A stretch of 64,000 bases of DNA from Vitis vinifera. Its lineage: Eukaryota; Streptophyta; Magnoliopsida; Vitales; Vitaceae. Numbering within the stretch: position 1 is the first letter of the stretch; every line of letters begins with the position of its first letter. This document shows positions 36,340 to 50,100 of this stretch, one piece after another. A model generated the notes under the pieces. The model made no database searches. It had not been told where the DNA came from and saw nothing but the letters and a program-made list of their open reading frames with translations. Made by a program: the position numbers and the translations under genes. The stretch covers positions 2,698,501 to 2,762,500 of the forward strand of contig NC_081823.1 of NCBI RefSeq assembly GCF_030704535.1, written 5' to 3'.

Positions 36340-38401
36340 CCCTTTTGAATCTACTCACTGCCCTGATTCTGACACGCCCAAGCGATGATTACGAGAGCAC
36401 CGCTTTGGCAATTTAAGTGTGTAAATACCTAACTACCCCTGTGATTTCTACAAATTACAGCGTATGGGTTCGGTTGTCGACTTTGGCAAGTGTAATGTGT
36501 GAACGCTGACGTGTTGGCTTTTGACATTTCCAAGAGGCGTAGGCCGCCCAAAAGACACGTATCCGAGTTCCCTATGGAAAGTCTTATTTAGCCTCAGTTG
36601 CTTTGTTTTATCAATGTCGTGACTTCTTCGGACTAGTAAGGATATTTTAGACATTTTATCAATGATTTTTTTTGGGTGTTTGAATAGTTTCTCCATAATA
36701 TCTTTGATATTTTATTTATAAGTAGGAAAAAAATATATGGAAAAGGTAATTTATTTTTATAATAAATAAAAGTTGGATGTATTTTTTTTTTAATTCGAAA
36801 ATTTTTCAAAAATATGCCTTTTCTTTTTAAAATAATATCCAAAAAAAATAAATGAAAATAATCATGTTTATAAAAAATAAATATTAAAAAAATGGATGCA
36901 AGCACTATTAAGTTGAAAATATGAATTATATGTACAAATTTTAAGAGTAAAAAAGATATTAAAAATGATAATTAAAACTTTGAATAAATGTGTTATGATA
37001 AAATTATTTATAATATAACATATAAATGATTATTTTTAAAACAATGTCGATATTATTTCCAAAATTTATCGTAAAAGAATCTCGTAACCAAATTTATCAA
37101 TAGATTCGGGATATTATAATCATCCCATATGTGAAAAAGGGAAGAATGGATCATCTATCTCTTAATCAAAGATATCGTAATCATCTTATATACAAATATA
37201 AAAGTTTGGTGACAAATTCTTATATAAGATAATGTGTAAAATTGTCTTCTAATATGATTTTTAATGGTTTTCATTAAAATAATTTATGGCCTGTTTCACA
37301 TGTGGCCCACCACCGAATATACAGATATTACAATTCATATCATTTAGTGGCCCTCATACATGGGCCCCGGGAAGAAAGTGGATAATTTGTGGCAAAAACG
37401 GAATTTAAACCTTTTGATTAGCTCATATTTGTGTAATGATGTCGTAAGATGTGTAGAGCGTAATTATTATCACAATAGTAAGAGTATGTTAAGTTAAGGT
37501 ATTTCGGGGATTTTACACATACGTGGTTACCTATTTACACATACGGGGATTTTGCAGCAATTTTTTCCAGCAATTTTTTTTTTTTATAAAAGGTAAAATA
37601 TTAAGATATGTATATTAAATTAAGTTTTTTAATAAATTAACATAAATATAACACAATAATATTAGATAATAAAGGAATATGAACTGAGATTAATGTAAGG
37701 AAAACGTGTTTCCACTTTCCATACATTATAAAAAAAATTATAAAAAAAAATTATAAAATAATAACTTAAGTTTATAAAATATAAATTTTAAGTCGGTACC
37801 CCGACATAATTGGTATTTCATACACTTTTTTGACCAAATGTATTACCTTTGACCATTGAAGTGTTACATTTTAATAGTATAAATACTACCTTTAACTATC
37901 TTAAATATTAACTTTTAAAGAGTATGAAACTTAAATTATTTTTAAAGGGTTTCAATTTTATGATTATTTATAGATGAGTGTGTAGAAACATACTTTTGGA
38001 AAAGCGATTAAATATATTATTTATAAATGACATTTTTATATGCATATGTTTGATCAAATCGGAGAATCAATGAATGTTTATGTAAAATTAAAAATTATTG
38101 TTCAACGATCTATTTAAATACTTAAAAGTCAATGAAGAGAGATGGGCCAGGCCTTAAAAAAAATTCAAGCCCATGATCTACACCATTGGACATAGGCCCA
38201 TACTACCAAGCCCGTAGACCCATACTGCCAACTCCTCAAACCCAAACAAAATGAATCCTACTAAATAGACGATCCATACAAATACCCTCGATTTCATGAA
38301 AAATTATACCCTAATTTTAGACTGGTTGTATGGAAGTGATAAGAAAAAAAAGTATTAAGAAAAATGATTTTTTTTATTTTGTTTTTTTATGGAAAATATT
38401 T

Positions 38402-38404
<3 letters not shown>

Positions 38405-38447
<43 letters not shown>
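38405..38447. repeat. (AT)n microsatellite
   Basis: An uninterrupted 43-nt AT dinucleotide run. Confidence 0.95.
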
Positions 38448-38452
<5 letters not shown>

Positions 38453-40970
38453 TTAAGTAAAAATGTATATATTTCCAAATTATTTAATTTTGATACAAAA
38501 GGGAAAATTAATGTATTAAATTTGAAAAAATATATAAAAATATTTATTAATATTAATTTTTTTTATTCTAATTTTTTCTCTATTTCCTTTTCCTTCCATC
38601 ATTCCTCAAATTTTTTAAAAGCTAAATATAGAGTAAGCCTTAATACATTCTGCAATCATGTTTAAACTCATTTATCTATTTTTATTTTTTTCGTAAAAGT
38701 CAAATAATTTGAAAATATGTAATTTTTAAAATATGAAAAAAAAAATTCTTAATAATTTTTTCTTTAGTATTTTTTTATGAATCAAATATATTTTTATTTT
38801 CCTTTACCTTTTATTTTTTTATTTTTTTTTCCCTTCAAAATTTTAAAGAAAAATTAGTCATGGTTGGTTTATGGTTGAATCAAAATTGAGCTTTTATTAA
38901 TGAAAATATTGAATCTAAGCAAGCTTATTCAAAGTATGTTTAATACTAAAATTAGAAAACATTTATAATATTTCTAACATTTGAATGATAAAAAATTTTA
39001 AGTATTAAAAATGTTAAATACGTTTCATAAAATCAATGATTAATCAGTGAAAGTTAATTGAAGTCTTAAATTCAATTGTTTTAAAAATCTACTTGAATTT
39101 GAACTTTAAAACACATTTAAAATTTATAACTCATAATATAATTAATACATTTAAGAATTTATTTCACTATAACATAACAACAACCAATTACTTCAATAAA
39201 ATTTATACAAAATATACATAATAATAATTATAAAAAATATTACTTAACATGAAACACTTATAAATTATAAGAGAAAAGTTATAAAATGTTGATTTGATTC
39301 GGTTTTTATTAGTTAAACTTAAAAAAATGAAATCAAACTGATTAAATTGGTTTTCACGATTCTCAAACTAAATGAATCTCAATTATAATTAAAAATCGAA
39401 CTAATTTGATAAATTTGAACTAAGTTCGAATTTGATCCCATTCTTTTGGATTAATAGTGGTCCAATTGAATTAATAGTATTTATATTTAAGATTCGATTA
39501 ATCATTCAAAATTTACTATATAATTTATACCATGAAGAATAATAGTTTGGTAAAATATATGTTTCTGAAATTCTAAAGAATCGATGAATGCATGATTTAT
39601 AGTCGAATGTGCCATTGTTGGATAGTTGCCCTACGACCTCACCCACCCTATCCTAACCCTATCTGTACAGCTACCTTATCTCATTTTCAACGGTGATCCA
39701 TTGTTAATCACATTCATGGTCAACCCCTATCTGTACACCTTCATTTCTGGTCGTTAATGTTCATATTTTAATACTAATTTAAACGTGAACTCCATTATAC
39801 AGTCGGTCCAATCATTACACTGACGTACAATTTTTGGGTCGTACTTTTCAATCTGTTGACTTTACTTTAAATCTGATCCAACGGTTGGAAACCAATTTGG
39901 CCCTTGCGTAATAATTGGGCAATGAATCACGTCATCGGCAGATCGAATCTTTGGTCCCCCCGCCAAAAAGGAGAATGTCTATGTGGAATATTGAATCACG
40001 GCGAGGAAATTCTAGTGTGCTTCTCGAGCACACGCAAAAGAGACGCCTTCTGTTCTCTGATGTTGCTACGTGTCAAGAAACTAACCGGCGATGACTCTGC
40101 CTCAGCTGTTTGGCCGTCGGATCTCTCTGGTTCTGAATCATTAGGGATCGAGTGGTCACCTTTTCATTTTTTAAAAAAAAAAATTTAAGACGATAATAAG
40201 CATGTCAAATTACATAATTATCAGAGTCTTCACCACGTTGATTTCAATAAAATATTTTTTAAAATTTCATATTTGAATTATTATAAAAATTAAATAAAAT
40301 TAAAATTAGTGACTAATCTATATATTTTAAAGTTATTTAATTTTATACCCAAGAGATTATTTTGGGTATAAAAGATTTATATATTTAAATTTTTTAAAAG
40401 AAAAATATAGTTTCAAATTAAAATATCTCAAAATTAAATTATAATTAGGAAAGTACCCTTTTTAAAATGAAAATTTAAAAAAAAATCAAATTTCAATCGG
40501 GTCATGTCAAGAATCGAGTCTTACGTGGGTGAACGTGAGGAATACGGGTTGGAATGATACGTGTGACAATATGCATAAGTCACTCGCTGCTTTAGAGCGT
40601 GAAAACACGACTTTAGTTATCAAGAAAGTGAAATATTTATTAAACTAAAAATATTTTTATTAGAATCAGATTCTCAATCCCCGATATAATTTCCACGTGT
40701 TGTCACTTTTATTTTAAAATACATTAAAATGTATTACTAAAAATATTTTCAGCATTATCTCATCTATTACTATTTCATACAACTTTTTTAAATTCATTTT
40801 CCCTACCCTCAAAGGTAATATCACCAATTAATTAATTACGCAATTTGGACGGTCCACTCGATACAATATCATAAATATTTTTAATATTTAAGTTGATTTT
40901 GGGTTAAGCTCTTTTAACACCGGTTAATTTTGGACTAATCCAAACCTAATGCAAATAGGATTTAATATTT

Positions 40971-40975
<5 letters not shown>

Positions 40976-41000
<25 letters not shown>
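40976..41000. repeat. (AT)n microsatellite
   Basis: A 25-nt AT dinucleotide run inside the AT-rich repeat related to the 11.2-kb element. Confidence 0.85.
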
Positions 41001-41001
<1 letters not shown>

Positions 41002-43019
41002 TATCTTATATAATAATATTTATTTTATTTTTAACCCTGAAGAAAAATATCAAACTATAATTGTATCACATATTTTTACATTGTTAAAATTTATAAAATA
41101 AAAAAAAAAGTTCTAAAAAAATATTACACATAAATTTTGAATTATATAACTTGATTAACCCTATTATTTTGAGTTTAACGTGATTAATCTATCAACTTGA
41201 ACTCAAGTCAAGTTTGGAAACATAATGGTGAATTGGCCTTGAGTTAATTACTTCATATTAGAGGTTGGGTTGGATTTGAATTGATTATTTCTCAATTCGA
41301 ATTACGTTCAAGTTAATTGTCAATTTGACTAACTCATCTAAGTTGTAACTTGACTAATGTTAGCCTTGTCATCCAACTGACAAAATTTTGAAACCCAATA
41401 AATAAATAAAGGGATTCTTTTTTAAATTGTAATATACTACAAATTGTTTTTTTAAACTATCGTACAATTATCAAAAATCCCCTTCCAAGATCAACACGCT
41501 CTTGGACCCAAACAACATAAAGTAAATCAATATAACATAAATAATTTTAATAATTTTATTTGATAATAAAATTATTTGTGTCGATAAAAAACTATAAAGT
41601 TTATAAGTGTACATTTATTATTAAATTACATTAAATATTATTTTATAATAATATTATGATAACATATTTAATATTAAAATTATGATCCATTTTAATTTAA
41701 ATGTATTCAATGATACTAAATAAATAAAAATAATATATGTATACTTTTTTTAATATTTATATTTAATAAATATATAGATTATATAAAAATGACTATTAAA
41801 AAAATTATATTTTTATATTTTTGGTAATAAATTAAATTAAATGTAAAAGTAAAATAATTAGAATTAAATTATTTAATAATATAAAAATAAGATAAAATAT
41901 CCATAAATATCAATGGAATATCGATTGAAATACCTGAAAATATGGGTTAATGGATATATCTTTTTGAATTTAGTATTGGGATCAATAGTATATTGGATAT
42001 CGATTCAAATGATAGACTGAAGTTAAATTTTTACAACACATTATCTAGACATTTTGTCGAGGGTATAAACCTAATAAAGGAACATTTTAATAATTTCTTA
42101 TTATAAATTCTTTTATTTAATATAATAAATTAACATATGTATAATAAATGAACGAAAAATATTAAGAAAAATGTGAAAATTACCCATTATAGAAAAAGCA
42201 ATAAAAATCAAAACAGATAAGGATAGATAAAACGGAAGAAATAGGGAAAAATAGTTATCTAAAAAAATTTTAAAATATACTTATAGAAATATTATTATAC
42301 TCTTCTAGAAACACACTATGGTTGTTATACTCTTATAAAAACCATTTATTTTTTAAAAATTATTTTTATATTTTAGAAAATATTATCACTTTTTTTTTCA
42401 TTTACTTAAAATATCTATTTTAATACCTAAGAAAATTATTTTCCAAAAAATAATTTCGTCACCACAATTTTTTTTTAAATTAAAATATTATTTTGAAAAA
42501 AAATTTCATCCACGTGGATGTATATGGTTCAAACGAAATTTATTTTAAATGATATTATTTTGGGTCAAGGCACCAATCTCCATTCTCAAAACGGAAAGTA
42601 GCAGACACGCGCTACATGTAGGTCCCACGAACGATGAGATCGGAGGTACAAATGGCCCATTCTCACCTCATCACAGTACATCTAAACTCCCAGTCCGTCC
42701 AATTAATAGACCTAATAAAAGTCAAGAAACTTGATGATCTTAGCTAACCGTAGAGCGCGGCACACCAGATCAAGAGAAAAACCATTCGAAATCCACGCGT
42801 ATAGAAACCGTTGTTCTAGTAGTTTTGGGGGGTTGCCGTCTTCTTGGTGAGTCAAATAACAGAAACGCAGATTCACAGAAAAAGAAAAACAAAAACAAAA
42901 AAAACCCACTTCTCTCTCCTCACTTTCTCTCTCTTGTTCAAATGCAGCAGCATCACCAAATCCAAAGGTCCGTCTTCTTGTTCATGACCCAACAGCTGTT
43001 TTCTTTCATTTCCATAATT

Positions 43020-43927
43020 TGTACGTAACCACTTACCTTATTTATATCTACAAATGTGTGCATGCATGTATGTGGGATGTATATGCCCCTGCTCTGGATT
43101 TGTATGTATATGTTGTCCCTCCCCCTTTTTTTTAAAATTAATTCTGGGGTTTTGGGTGTTCTATTTTTTTTTTATTAGGTGTGATGTGATATGATGTTGA
43201 TGGAAGTTATGGTGATTTGATTTTTGGGTTTTTGTTCTTCTCTCTATTCATTTGTAGGTGCTGTTCTTCTTTTCGAATTCTGGGTTTTTTTTTTTTGGGT
43301 GGGTTTTTACCGAGTTCTATGATGGGATGTTGTTCATGGAGGCGACGATGATTCCTTCGTTCCTTTTTTTTTTTTTTTTTATCTGAAAGGATTTGGAGAT
43401 TTCAATTTTTTGACATGGGTCCTGTTTCTTTTTGTATGATCGTTTGTTTCCTACATAAGAAAACTTTTGAATTTTCTTCTTTGAATCTGCTACTAGAGGT
43501 GGAATTTGTGGATTAATTATGGGTTTTTTTTTTTGTTGTTTTTTTTTTTTTATAATTGGGGATTGTTCATTGAAATTATTCCTGGATTTGGCCTTGCTTA
43601 GTTATGAATGATGTTGTTTTGAACCATGTGGTTTTATACTGTGTTTTCTGTGGTTGTTTATTTTATTTGTTTGTTGTTCTTTGTTATCGATTCTTCATAT
43701 GCCTCGATTTCTGTCTTTTCTTATATATTTGATTATATTCTATTTCTCTGGTTCCCTTGTTCCTCTCTATACTTTGTTTATGATTTTTTTTTTTTTAATT
43801 ATAGCTTATTTAATTCAATACCCCAGATGGTTGTTTCTGAAAGTTTCAATTCCCCATCACTGATATTGATGTAATAGGGTTTGATTCAGTTATTTATTTA
43901 TTTTTTCGGGTTTTTCGATTCAACAGG
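43020..43927 (+). promoter_or_regulatory. Probable 5' UTR intron of the GT14 gene
   Basis: The stretch is T-rich with long T runs, as plant introns are. It is bounded by a donor-like tttGTACGTAAC near 43020 and an acceptor gattcaacag ending near 43927. The first leader exon would be the CT-rich 42890-43019, and the second 43928-44113 up to the ATG. Open frames at 43626-43874 are products of the T-richness. Confidence 0.45.
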
Positions 43928-44113
43928 ACATCCAAAATCCAAACCAAAGAATTCCTGTGAGGAAGGTCTAGCTCAATTTTCAGGGGTTTAGGGATATTCC
44001 TTACTGTTTTGATCCCAATACCAGTTTTATGGTTCAAAACCCATCTTTTGAATATGCAATTCAGGAGGTTAGGCACTGGAAAATTATGAATTAGAACCCC
44101 ATGATAAGGTTTG

Positions 44114-46411
44114 ATGATGGGGTCCTTCAATATGGAGAAGAAATGGGCATTTCCTCTGGCTATAAGCTCTCTCATATGCATGTTCCTTCTTGCTACCTCC
44201 TTCAACATGGGTCTTCTTTCTTCACTACACCCAATCAACTCAATCTTCTCGATTTTCTCGCCTGGCCTTTCTACAAACCAGACAAATCCTGTGTTTGCTG
44301 AACAGAAGGTTGGGCAACCCCCTCCACCACCTACCACTCCCAACATTCCCCGGTTTGCTTATTTAATTTCTGGTTCAAGGGGGGATTTGGAGAAGCTTTG
44401 GAGAACTCTTCAAGTACTTTATCATCCATTGAACCAATATGTTGTTCATTTGGACCTTGAATCGCCTGCAGAGGAACGATTGGATCTAGCTGCTAGAGTG
44501 GAGAAGGATCCGATTTTTTCTAAGGTTGGGAATGTTCACATGATTACAAAGGCAAACATGGTAACTTATAGAGGACCTACTATGGTTGCTAATACTCTTC
44601 ATGCCTGTGCCATTCTTCTTAAGAGAAGTAAGAATTGGGATTGGTTTATCAACCTCAGTGCCTCAGATTATCCTCTCGTGACTCAAGATGGTTAGTCCTT
44701 TTTCACTGCTTTTCCAGTCTATTTGACTACTGTGATATTTTCCTTTGGAGAAACAAAAGACCATTTGCTTGTCATATGCAGATCTTCTTTACACATTTTT
44801 GGGTTTGGACCGGAACCTGAATTTCATCGAGCACACCAGTCGGCTAGGTTGGAAAGAGTGAGCTCTCTCCCCCATACACTCCCTCTCACATAAACAATCT
44901 TCTTAATTAAAAATCTATAGGTGATATTTACATATTAAATGATTCCAAACTTGGTTGTGTTGTGCAGGAATCAAAGAGCAATGCCTTTGATTGTAGACCC
45001 CGGGCTCCACATGACAACAAAGTCGGAGATATTCTGGGTCTCACCTAGGAGAACTTTGCCAACGGCTTTTAAACTATTCACCGGTTAGTGTTCCTGGAAT
45101 CACCTCTACCTTTCTTAGCCCTGCTGTAATTAAAAGTGTTTTTACCAGTATTTTATTATTTACCAGACAATATTACAAGATTGACCACAAAACTTTGCAC
45201 CAAGGAGCTTAGTGTAATTGTTTTATACTGCCCCTGCAATCTGATAAACATGGTGGTTTCAGAAACTTTGCATTTAGGAGCTTAGTTTAATTGTTTCATA
45301 CCTTCCTCGCAATCTGATAAGTGTGTCAGTTTCAAAAACTTCGCATTAGGAGCTTAGTTTAACTGTTTCATACCTTTCTCTCAATCTGATGAATGGGTTG
45401 GTTTCAGAGACTTTGCATTTAGGAGCTTATTTAATTGTTTCATACCTTCCCTGCAATCTGTTAAGCAGTTTGGTTTCAGAGACTTTTCATTTAGGAGCTT
45501 ATTTAATTGTTTATTTAGGAGCTTATTTAATTGTTTCATACCTTCCCTGCAATCTGTTAAGCAGTTTGGTTTCGGAAACTTTGTATTTAGGATCTCAGTT
45601 TAATTGTTTCATACCTTCCCTGCAATCTGATAAGTGGGTTGGTTTCAGAAACTTTGCATTCCTTGCAATGCAATAAGCGTGTCGGTTTCAGAAACTTTGC
45701 ATTTAGGAGCTTAGTTTAATTGTTTCATAAAGGCTGTTGGTTTCAGAAACATCCCATTTAAGAGCTTAGTTCAATTGTCAAATACATCATAGTATCAAGT
45801 AGAGTAAAGAAAGAAAGAACATTGCACCTGTACATTTATGATTCATTTGAAGCCTCGTTTAATTTATAAAAATGGTGGTGTATCATTAAACAATGTCCTG
45901 TTTGTTTGCAGGTTCAGCATGGATGGTTCTCTCACGATCGTTTGTAGAATACTGCATATGGGGTTGGGATAACCTCCCTCGAACCCTTCTCATGTACTAC
46001 GCAAATTTTGTGTCCTCCCCAGAAGGCTACTTTCAGACTGTGATATGCAATGCACCAGAGTATGCCAAGACCACTGTAAACCACGATTTGCACTTCATTT
46101 CTTGGGACAATCCTCCAAAACAGCACCCCCACACCCTCACCATCAACGACACCAGTAGGATGATCGGAAGCAATGCAGCCTTCGCCCGGAAATTCAGACA
46201 AGATGACCCTTCCTTGGATAAGATTGATAAAGATTTACTAGGCAGGAAGAAAGGCGGCTTCACCCCTGGTGGCTGGTGCTCCGGCAACCCCCCTTGTTCC
46301 AAGGTTGGTGATCCTACCAAGCTAAAACCAGGTCCTGGAGCTCAAAGGCTTCGCCTTCTCGTATCTAGATTACTTCTATCAGCTAGGTATGGTCAAAATC
46401 AGTGTAAATAG
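44114..46411 (+). CDS. Beta-glucuronosyltransferase, GT14 family (GlcAT14-like)
   Basis: Four exons, 44114-44690, 44782-44857, 44968-45083 and 45912-46411, all GT-AG, encode about 422 residues. ATGs at 44114, 44117 and 44132 are all possible starts. A short cytoplasmic tail and one membrane span (about residues 12-32, PLAISSLICMFLLATSF) fit a type II Golgi enzyme. The GT14 (core-2/I-branching-like) domain follows: RFAYLISGSRGD, VVHLDLESP, YRGPTMVANTLHA, WFINLSASDYPLVTQDD, GSAWMVLSR, HDLHFISWD and GGWCSG near the end. Arabidopsis GlcAT14 proteins add glucuronic acid to type II arabinogalactan of arabinogalactan proteins. That activity is assigned here by family resemblance. Length matches the family. 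Confidence 0.93.
45186..45780 (+). repeat. 73-bp minisatellite in GT14 intron 3
   Basis: About nine imperfect copies of a unit of roughly 73 nt. The consensus contains ggtttcagaaactttgcatt, taggagcttagtttaattgt, ttcataccttccctgcaatc and tgataag. Copies 1-4 and 6 are near full length. Copy 5 has an internal extra duplication (gcttatttaattgttt repeated), and the last three are shortened. It fills much of the 828-bp third intron. Confidence 0.9.
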
Positions 46412-47173
46412 ATATGGTTGTGCCATTCTTGATCAAAATAAAATTGAAAACGGGAGTAGAAGTTTAGTCCAGCCAATGATATCTCATCAGAAAACTGTAT
46501 CCACGGATAGAACATCAAGGCTAGAGCAACAACTATAGCTTCACAAGTGTGTGATCAAAAGATGGAGCTTGTGCAACATTCTTTTGGAAGGGCTTGTTCA
46601 ATAGAACCGTCACACGAATATGCTTCGATGTTTTTACCATGCTCTAATATCCTGAACTTTTCTTGTTTTTCTACATATTTCAAAATTTAGGCTCGGTAAT
46701 TCTCTGTTTTTTCTTTCTGGTCATCATATTCAGATTCATTAGTCAACAATCAGTTCTTTAAAGGCAATTCTGCTACATCAGGCTACAAGAGAGAATACTT
46801 TTGTCAAATACCCATGTAGAACGAGCTGTAGGCTTGGCATTTATAGAAAAATATACAAAAGTAGCAATTCTCCACTTCTTTTTCTTCGAAATTTTTTTTA
46901 TATACACAATGCATTTGATCAGAAGGCTGTTCTCAATCTTCACATTGCTTGCATCTGGTATGATCGAATGACAAAATTTGTTATGTAGTTTGTCATAATC
47001 AATTACTATATCTTCCTTTTGGAAAGAAACCTCAGCAAAACAAATTGCTGTGATTGATTTTTTTTTTTTTCGATTTTTTTTCTATCTATCTATTCTTCTC
47101 CATTTATAACACCAAATTTTCGGTCTTTTTGATGATGGGGGGTCTTTGATAATTTTGGTGGGGATCTACCAAA
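46412..47173. other. Convergent 3' flanks of GT14 and SPA genes
   Basis: The two genes end toward each other, leaving 0.76 kb for both 3' UTRs. An AATAAA lies at 46437-46442, only 26 nt after the GT14 stop, so another downstream signal may be used. No other gene is seen. Confidence 0.5.
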
Positions 47174-50100
47174 CTAAACCATCTCCAAAATCTTGATGTT
47201 TCCAGCAGAGTTTGCAGCAACTAAGGTGGATGATTGGCCGCGCCAACATACAGAAGAGATGAACTGTGCAGAATCATCTGATTCATGGTCAGAGTCCATG
47301 CTGTTGAATTTGAATGTCAGTGCTGGCATGGGGAAGGCCTTGTGGTAGATGACAACCTAACAAACACAGAACAAGAAAAGCATTAGTAAATGAATGAAAA
47401 TTTATTGAAAATATCCATTAACATGGTATTAAAAGAGAAAATGAAAAGAGAAATCTTAACCTAACACACCCATGATGTTTCTTTACAAGTAGGACTTTCT
47501 CTATTGTGTGTAAATAGTTCTGAAATGCTTTCTTAAATCCTTTCCACCATCATTTTATTTCCATCAGAAACAGAGAAGCATAAATGCAGATTCAAAAATC
47601 CCAATCCTTTGATAGAATATGCATGAGAACCAACATCTGAGAAATTTTGGAAGTCCTGTTTGGAATTACATTTAATTTCTGCATTTAAGAGTACCATAAG
47701 TAAAAAGTATTAAGTAATCACTACTATAATACCGTTGAATTTTATGTTTGGAAACTTGACTCTTAAAAGCTACTTTTCGCATTTAAGAATATTTCCCAAA
47801 TAGGGTTATAAACTGAGTTACTGTCTAAAAATTTACGGCAAATGATAACCGATGCAGCTAATCCAAATAGCTGGGAGAGTTGAGCTTTGATACATAATTA
47901 ACAAAAGGGAAAAACAATCAATGGACAAGTTGTTGCTCGGATTGAGAAGTAGATTTTGATAGAATGTAGAGCCAGAATCAAGGGTATTGAATCGACAAAA
48001 TAATCCACCAATTTACAAAACCCCTACTTGGGCTTTTGATTCTTGAGTGCCTCTACTTGCTTATTTTTGAGTTCAAACATAAAATAAATAAGAAACTAAA
48101 CAAAGTTGCTTTTCGGATGGCTATCTCTACGCAGGGATGGACAAGCCGGGTTCTTCCATATGAAGGAAGAAGACTACCAATTGGTATGCAACCCATCAAA
48201 ATGGCCGTAGGGGCAAAAAATTGTAATTTAGTAATTTTTTCCACTTACCATATACCCCAAACAAGACGATTTTGCCACAAGATGGCAAGACTTGTCAGTA
48301 AACCCTATATGAAGTACATGGAAAAGAAACTTCAAGGAAAGAATCACTCTTTAGTGACAATGTAACTTCAATAGTTCTATAATAAACTTCAGTTGCAACA
48401 GCTGACTTGTACTACTCTTAAAAATGTGGTATCGGTTTTTGTAGGAAGTGGCCCAACAATAATGTGAGGAACCCAAAGAAACAGTAAGTATCAAAAATCA
48501 TTTTCCTAATAAAAACTAGGTGGGTTGATATATGAAGTACCTCATTTGCTTCTGAGCCCGTAGCAATGTAACCATCGGATACAGACAAACCTACAAAGTT
48601 CTGCAACAAGGAGAACATACATCAGCAACAAAACATACATAAACCAAAGGCATATTTCAACAATGAATTAATACATGAAAAAATCACACGTTTGAACTGA
48701 TTTCTAGAAGATAAATTACATAAATAAGATGAAAAACTGTGTTATGATATTTGACTGTCTGATATCACCAGTATGCAAATACAGGGAAAACTTACCATAA
48801 TAAACTGACACAACAAAGAAGAAATTCTTCATATCTGAGAATCTTCTTTCCTTCATCAACTTCCTTTTCCAAACATTAACTATTTAATATTTCCTTGAGT
48901 AAAGTCCAAAAATGGATTCTTAACAGAATTATACAGGGATGGGTCTCCAGCTACCACAAAAATTATGCAGAGATGAATCTCTAGATAGAGAATTTATTGA
49001 AGATATAGTTCATGGGCATATCGTAGTCAAAGTTCTACAATAAAGGCAATGACTTTCTCAATTCGTATCCAATCTTTCATGCTTTTAAAAGGGGACAGTG
49101 CTTACTGAAGTTCTGATATTAGCTTCCCCTACCATGTGCCAATTTTTTTACCAACACTATCAATATAGTTTGTGATCACAGTGTCACCAAAAATGTTTTT
49201 TAACTCACTCAAATGAACACATAAAATATTGATGTAAATCACAGGAAGAATGGAGCAAAGTGTAATCTTATCAAGAAAATAAAAATTAACAGTACAATCA
49301 TATTATCTTGAAGAACAAGCAGGTTTACAAACTAAATACCACAATATAAGCTAAAAGATGATTGATACAATATGGAGAGCAAATGTACCTTTACATTCTG
49401 GTGGCCAGTGAATGATTGAAGTGGACCTTCAAGAACCCGAGCCGTGCACATTGACAAATCCCAGAGCTTCAGAGTGTTATCCGTGGATGCAGAAACAAGA
49501 TGCGTTGAATCTACAAACTTGACGTAACTCACAGTCTTATTGTGCCCAAGTAATGTGCACAGAGGTATTTTTGAGTTACGGAGATCATAGTAATAAATTC
49601 TATGATCAGCTGAACCAAAAGCAAGGTAACGGCCAGAGTCTGGGGTAAACTGAACACAGCATACATTGGCCTTCGTTTTGATGGTACCAACACTTACTCC
49701 CTGCAGTAGCAACCCATGTAAGAAAAACAACTTATTATACATCCAGAATTCCATATGCACGACTGTAATTAGATGACTGCAGTACGTTTAGTTTCAAAGC
49801 TGACATCCACCAAGTGCAAAAATAGAATTGCCTGATTGATACTCCATAGCTTAACTGAACCATCATCACTGCCGCTAGCCAACATTGTTGGATCTGCTAA
49901 TGAGTAGTCGATGGACCATACACGCCTCTCATGCTCTCTCATTTCTGTAAGTACTTGACTTCTTGTAACATCCCATACCTGGACATTTTACAATTAAGCA
50001 GCAGCTATAACATGATAGACAGCTAAAAGGTAAAAATGAGATGGATGAGGCTTGACCTACCTGTACTACACCTTCAAAGTTACTGGAAGCAATCTGGCTT

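Larger units (their letters stand above)
35000..42540. other. AT-rich intergenic DNA with two higher-GC islands
   Basis: About 7.5 kb without a supportable gene. Most is AT-rich with long A and T runs. Two islands stand out: 36270-36620, with a palindromic ACGT block and a G-box, and 39600-40190, with a 94-codon frame lacking an ATG and not recognisable. Diverged relatives of the 11.2-kb MITE-like element lie at about 40870-41370. Confidence 0.4.

Noticed and set aside
36448..36696. 82-codon minus-strand frame near the G-box
   Set aside because: Composition is compatible with chance, and no homology or splice context is seen.
39904..40188. 94-codon frame in a GC-richer island
   Set aside because: It has no initiating ATG at the start of the frame, no known family, and ends in an A-run. 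It is noted only as part of the island.
43894..44346. 150-codon minus-strand frame over the GT14 start
   Set aside because: It is the antisense shadow of GT14 exon 1 and its leader, with no family features.
45389..45676. 95-codon repetitive frame
   Set aside because: It is produced by the intronic minisatellite, whose unit happens to lack stops in one frame.
48036..48365. 109-codon plus-strand frame
   Set aside because: It lies inside SPA intron 6 and is antisense to it, without recognisable domains or conserved neighbours.
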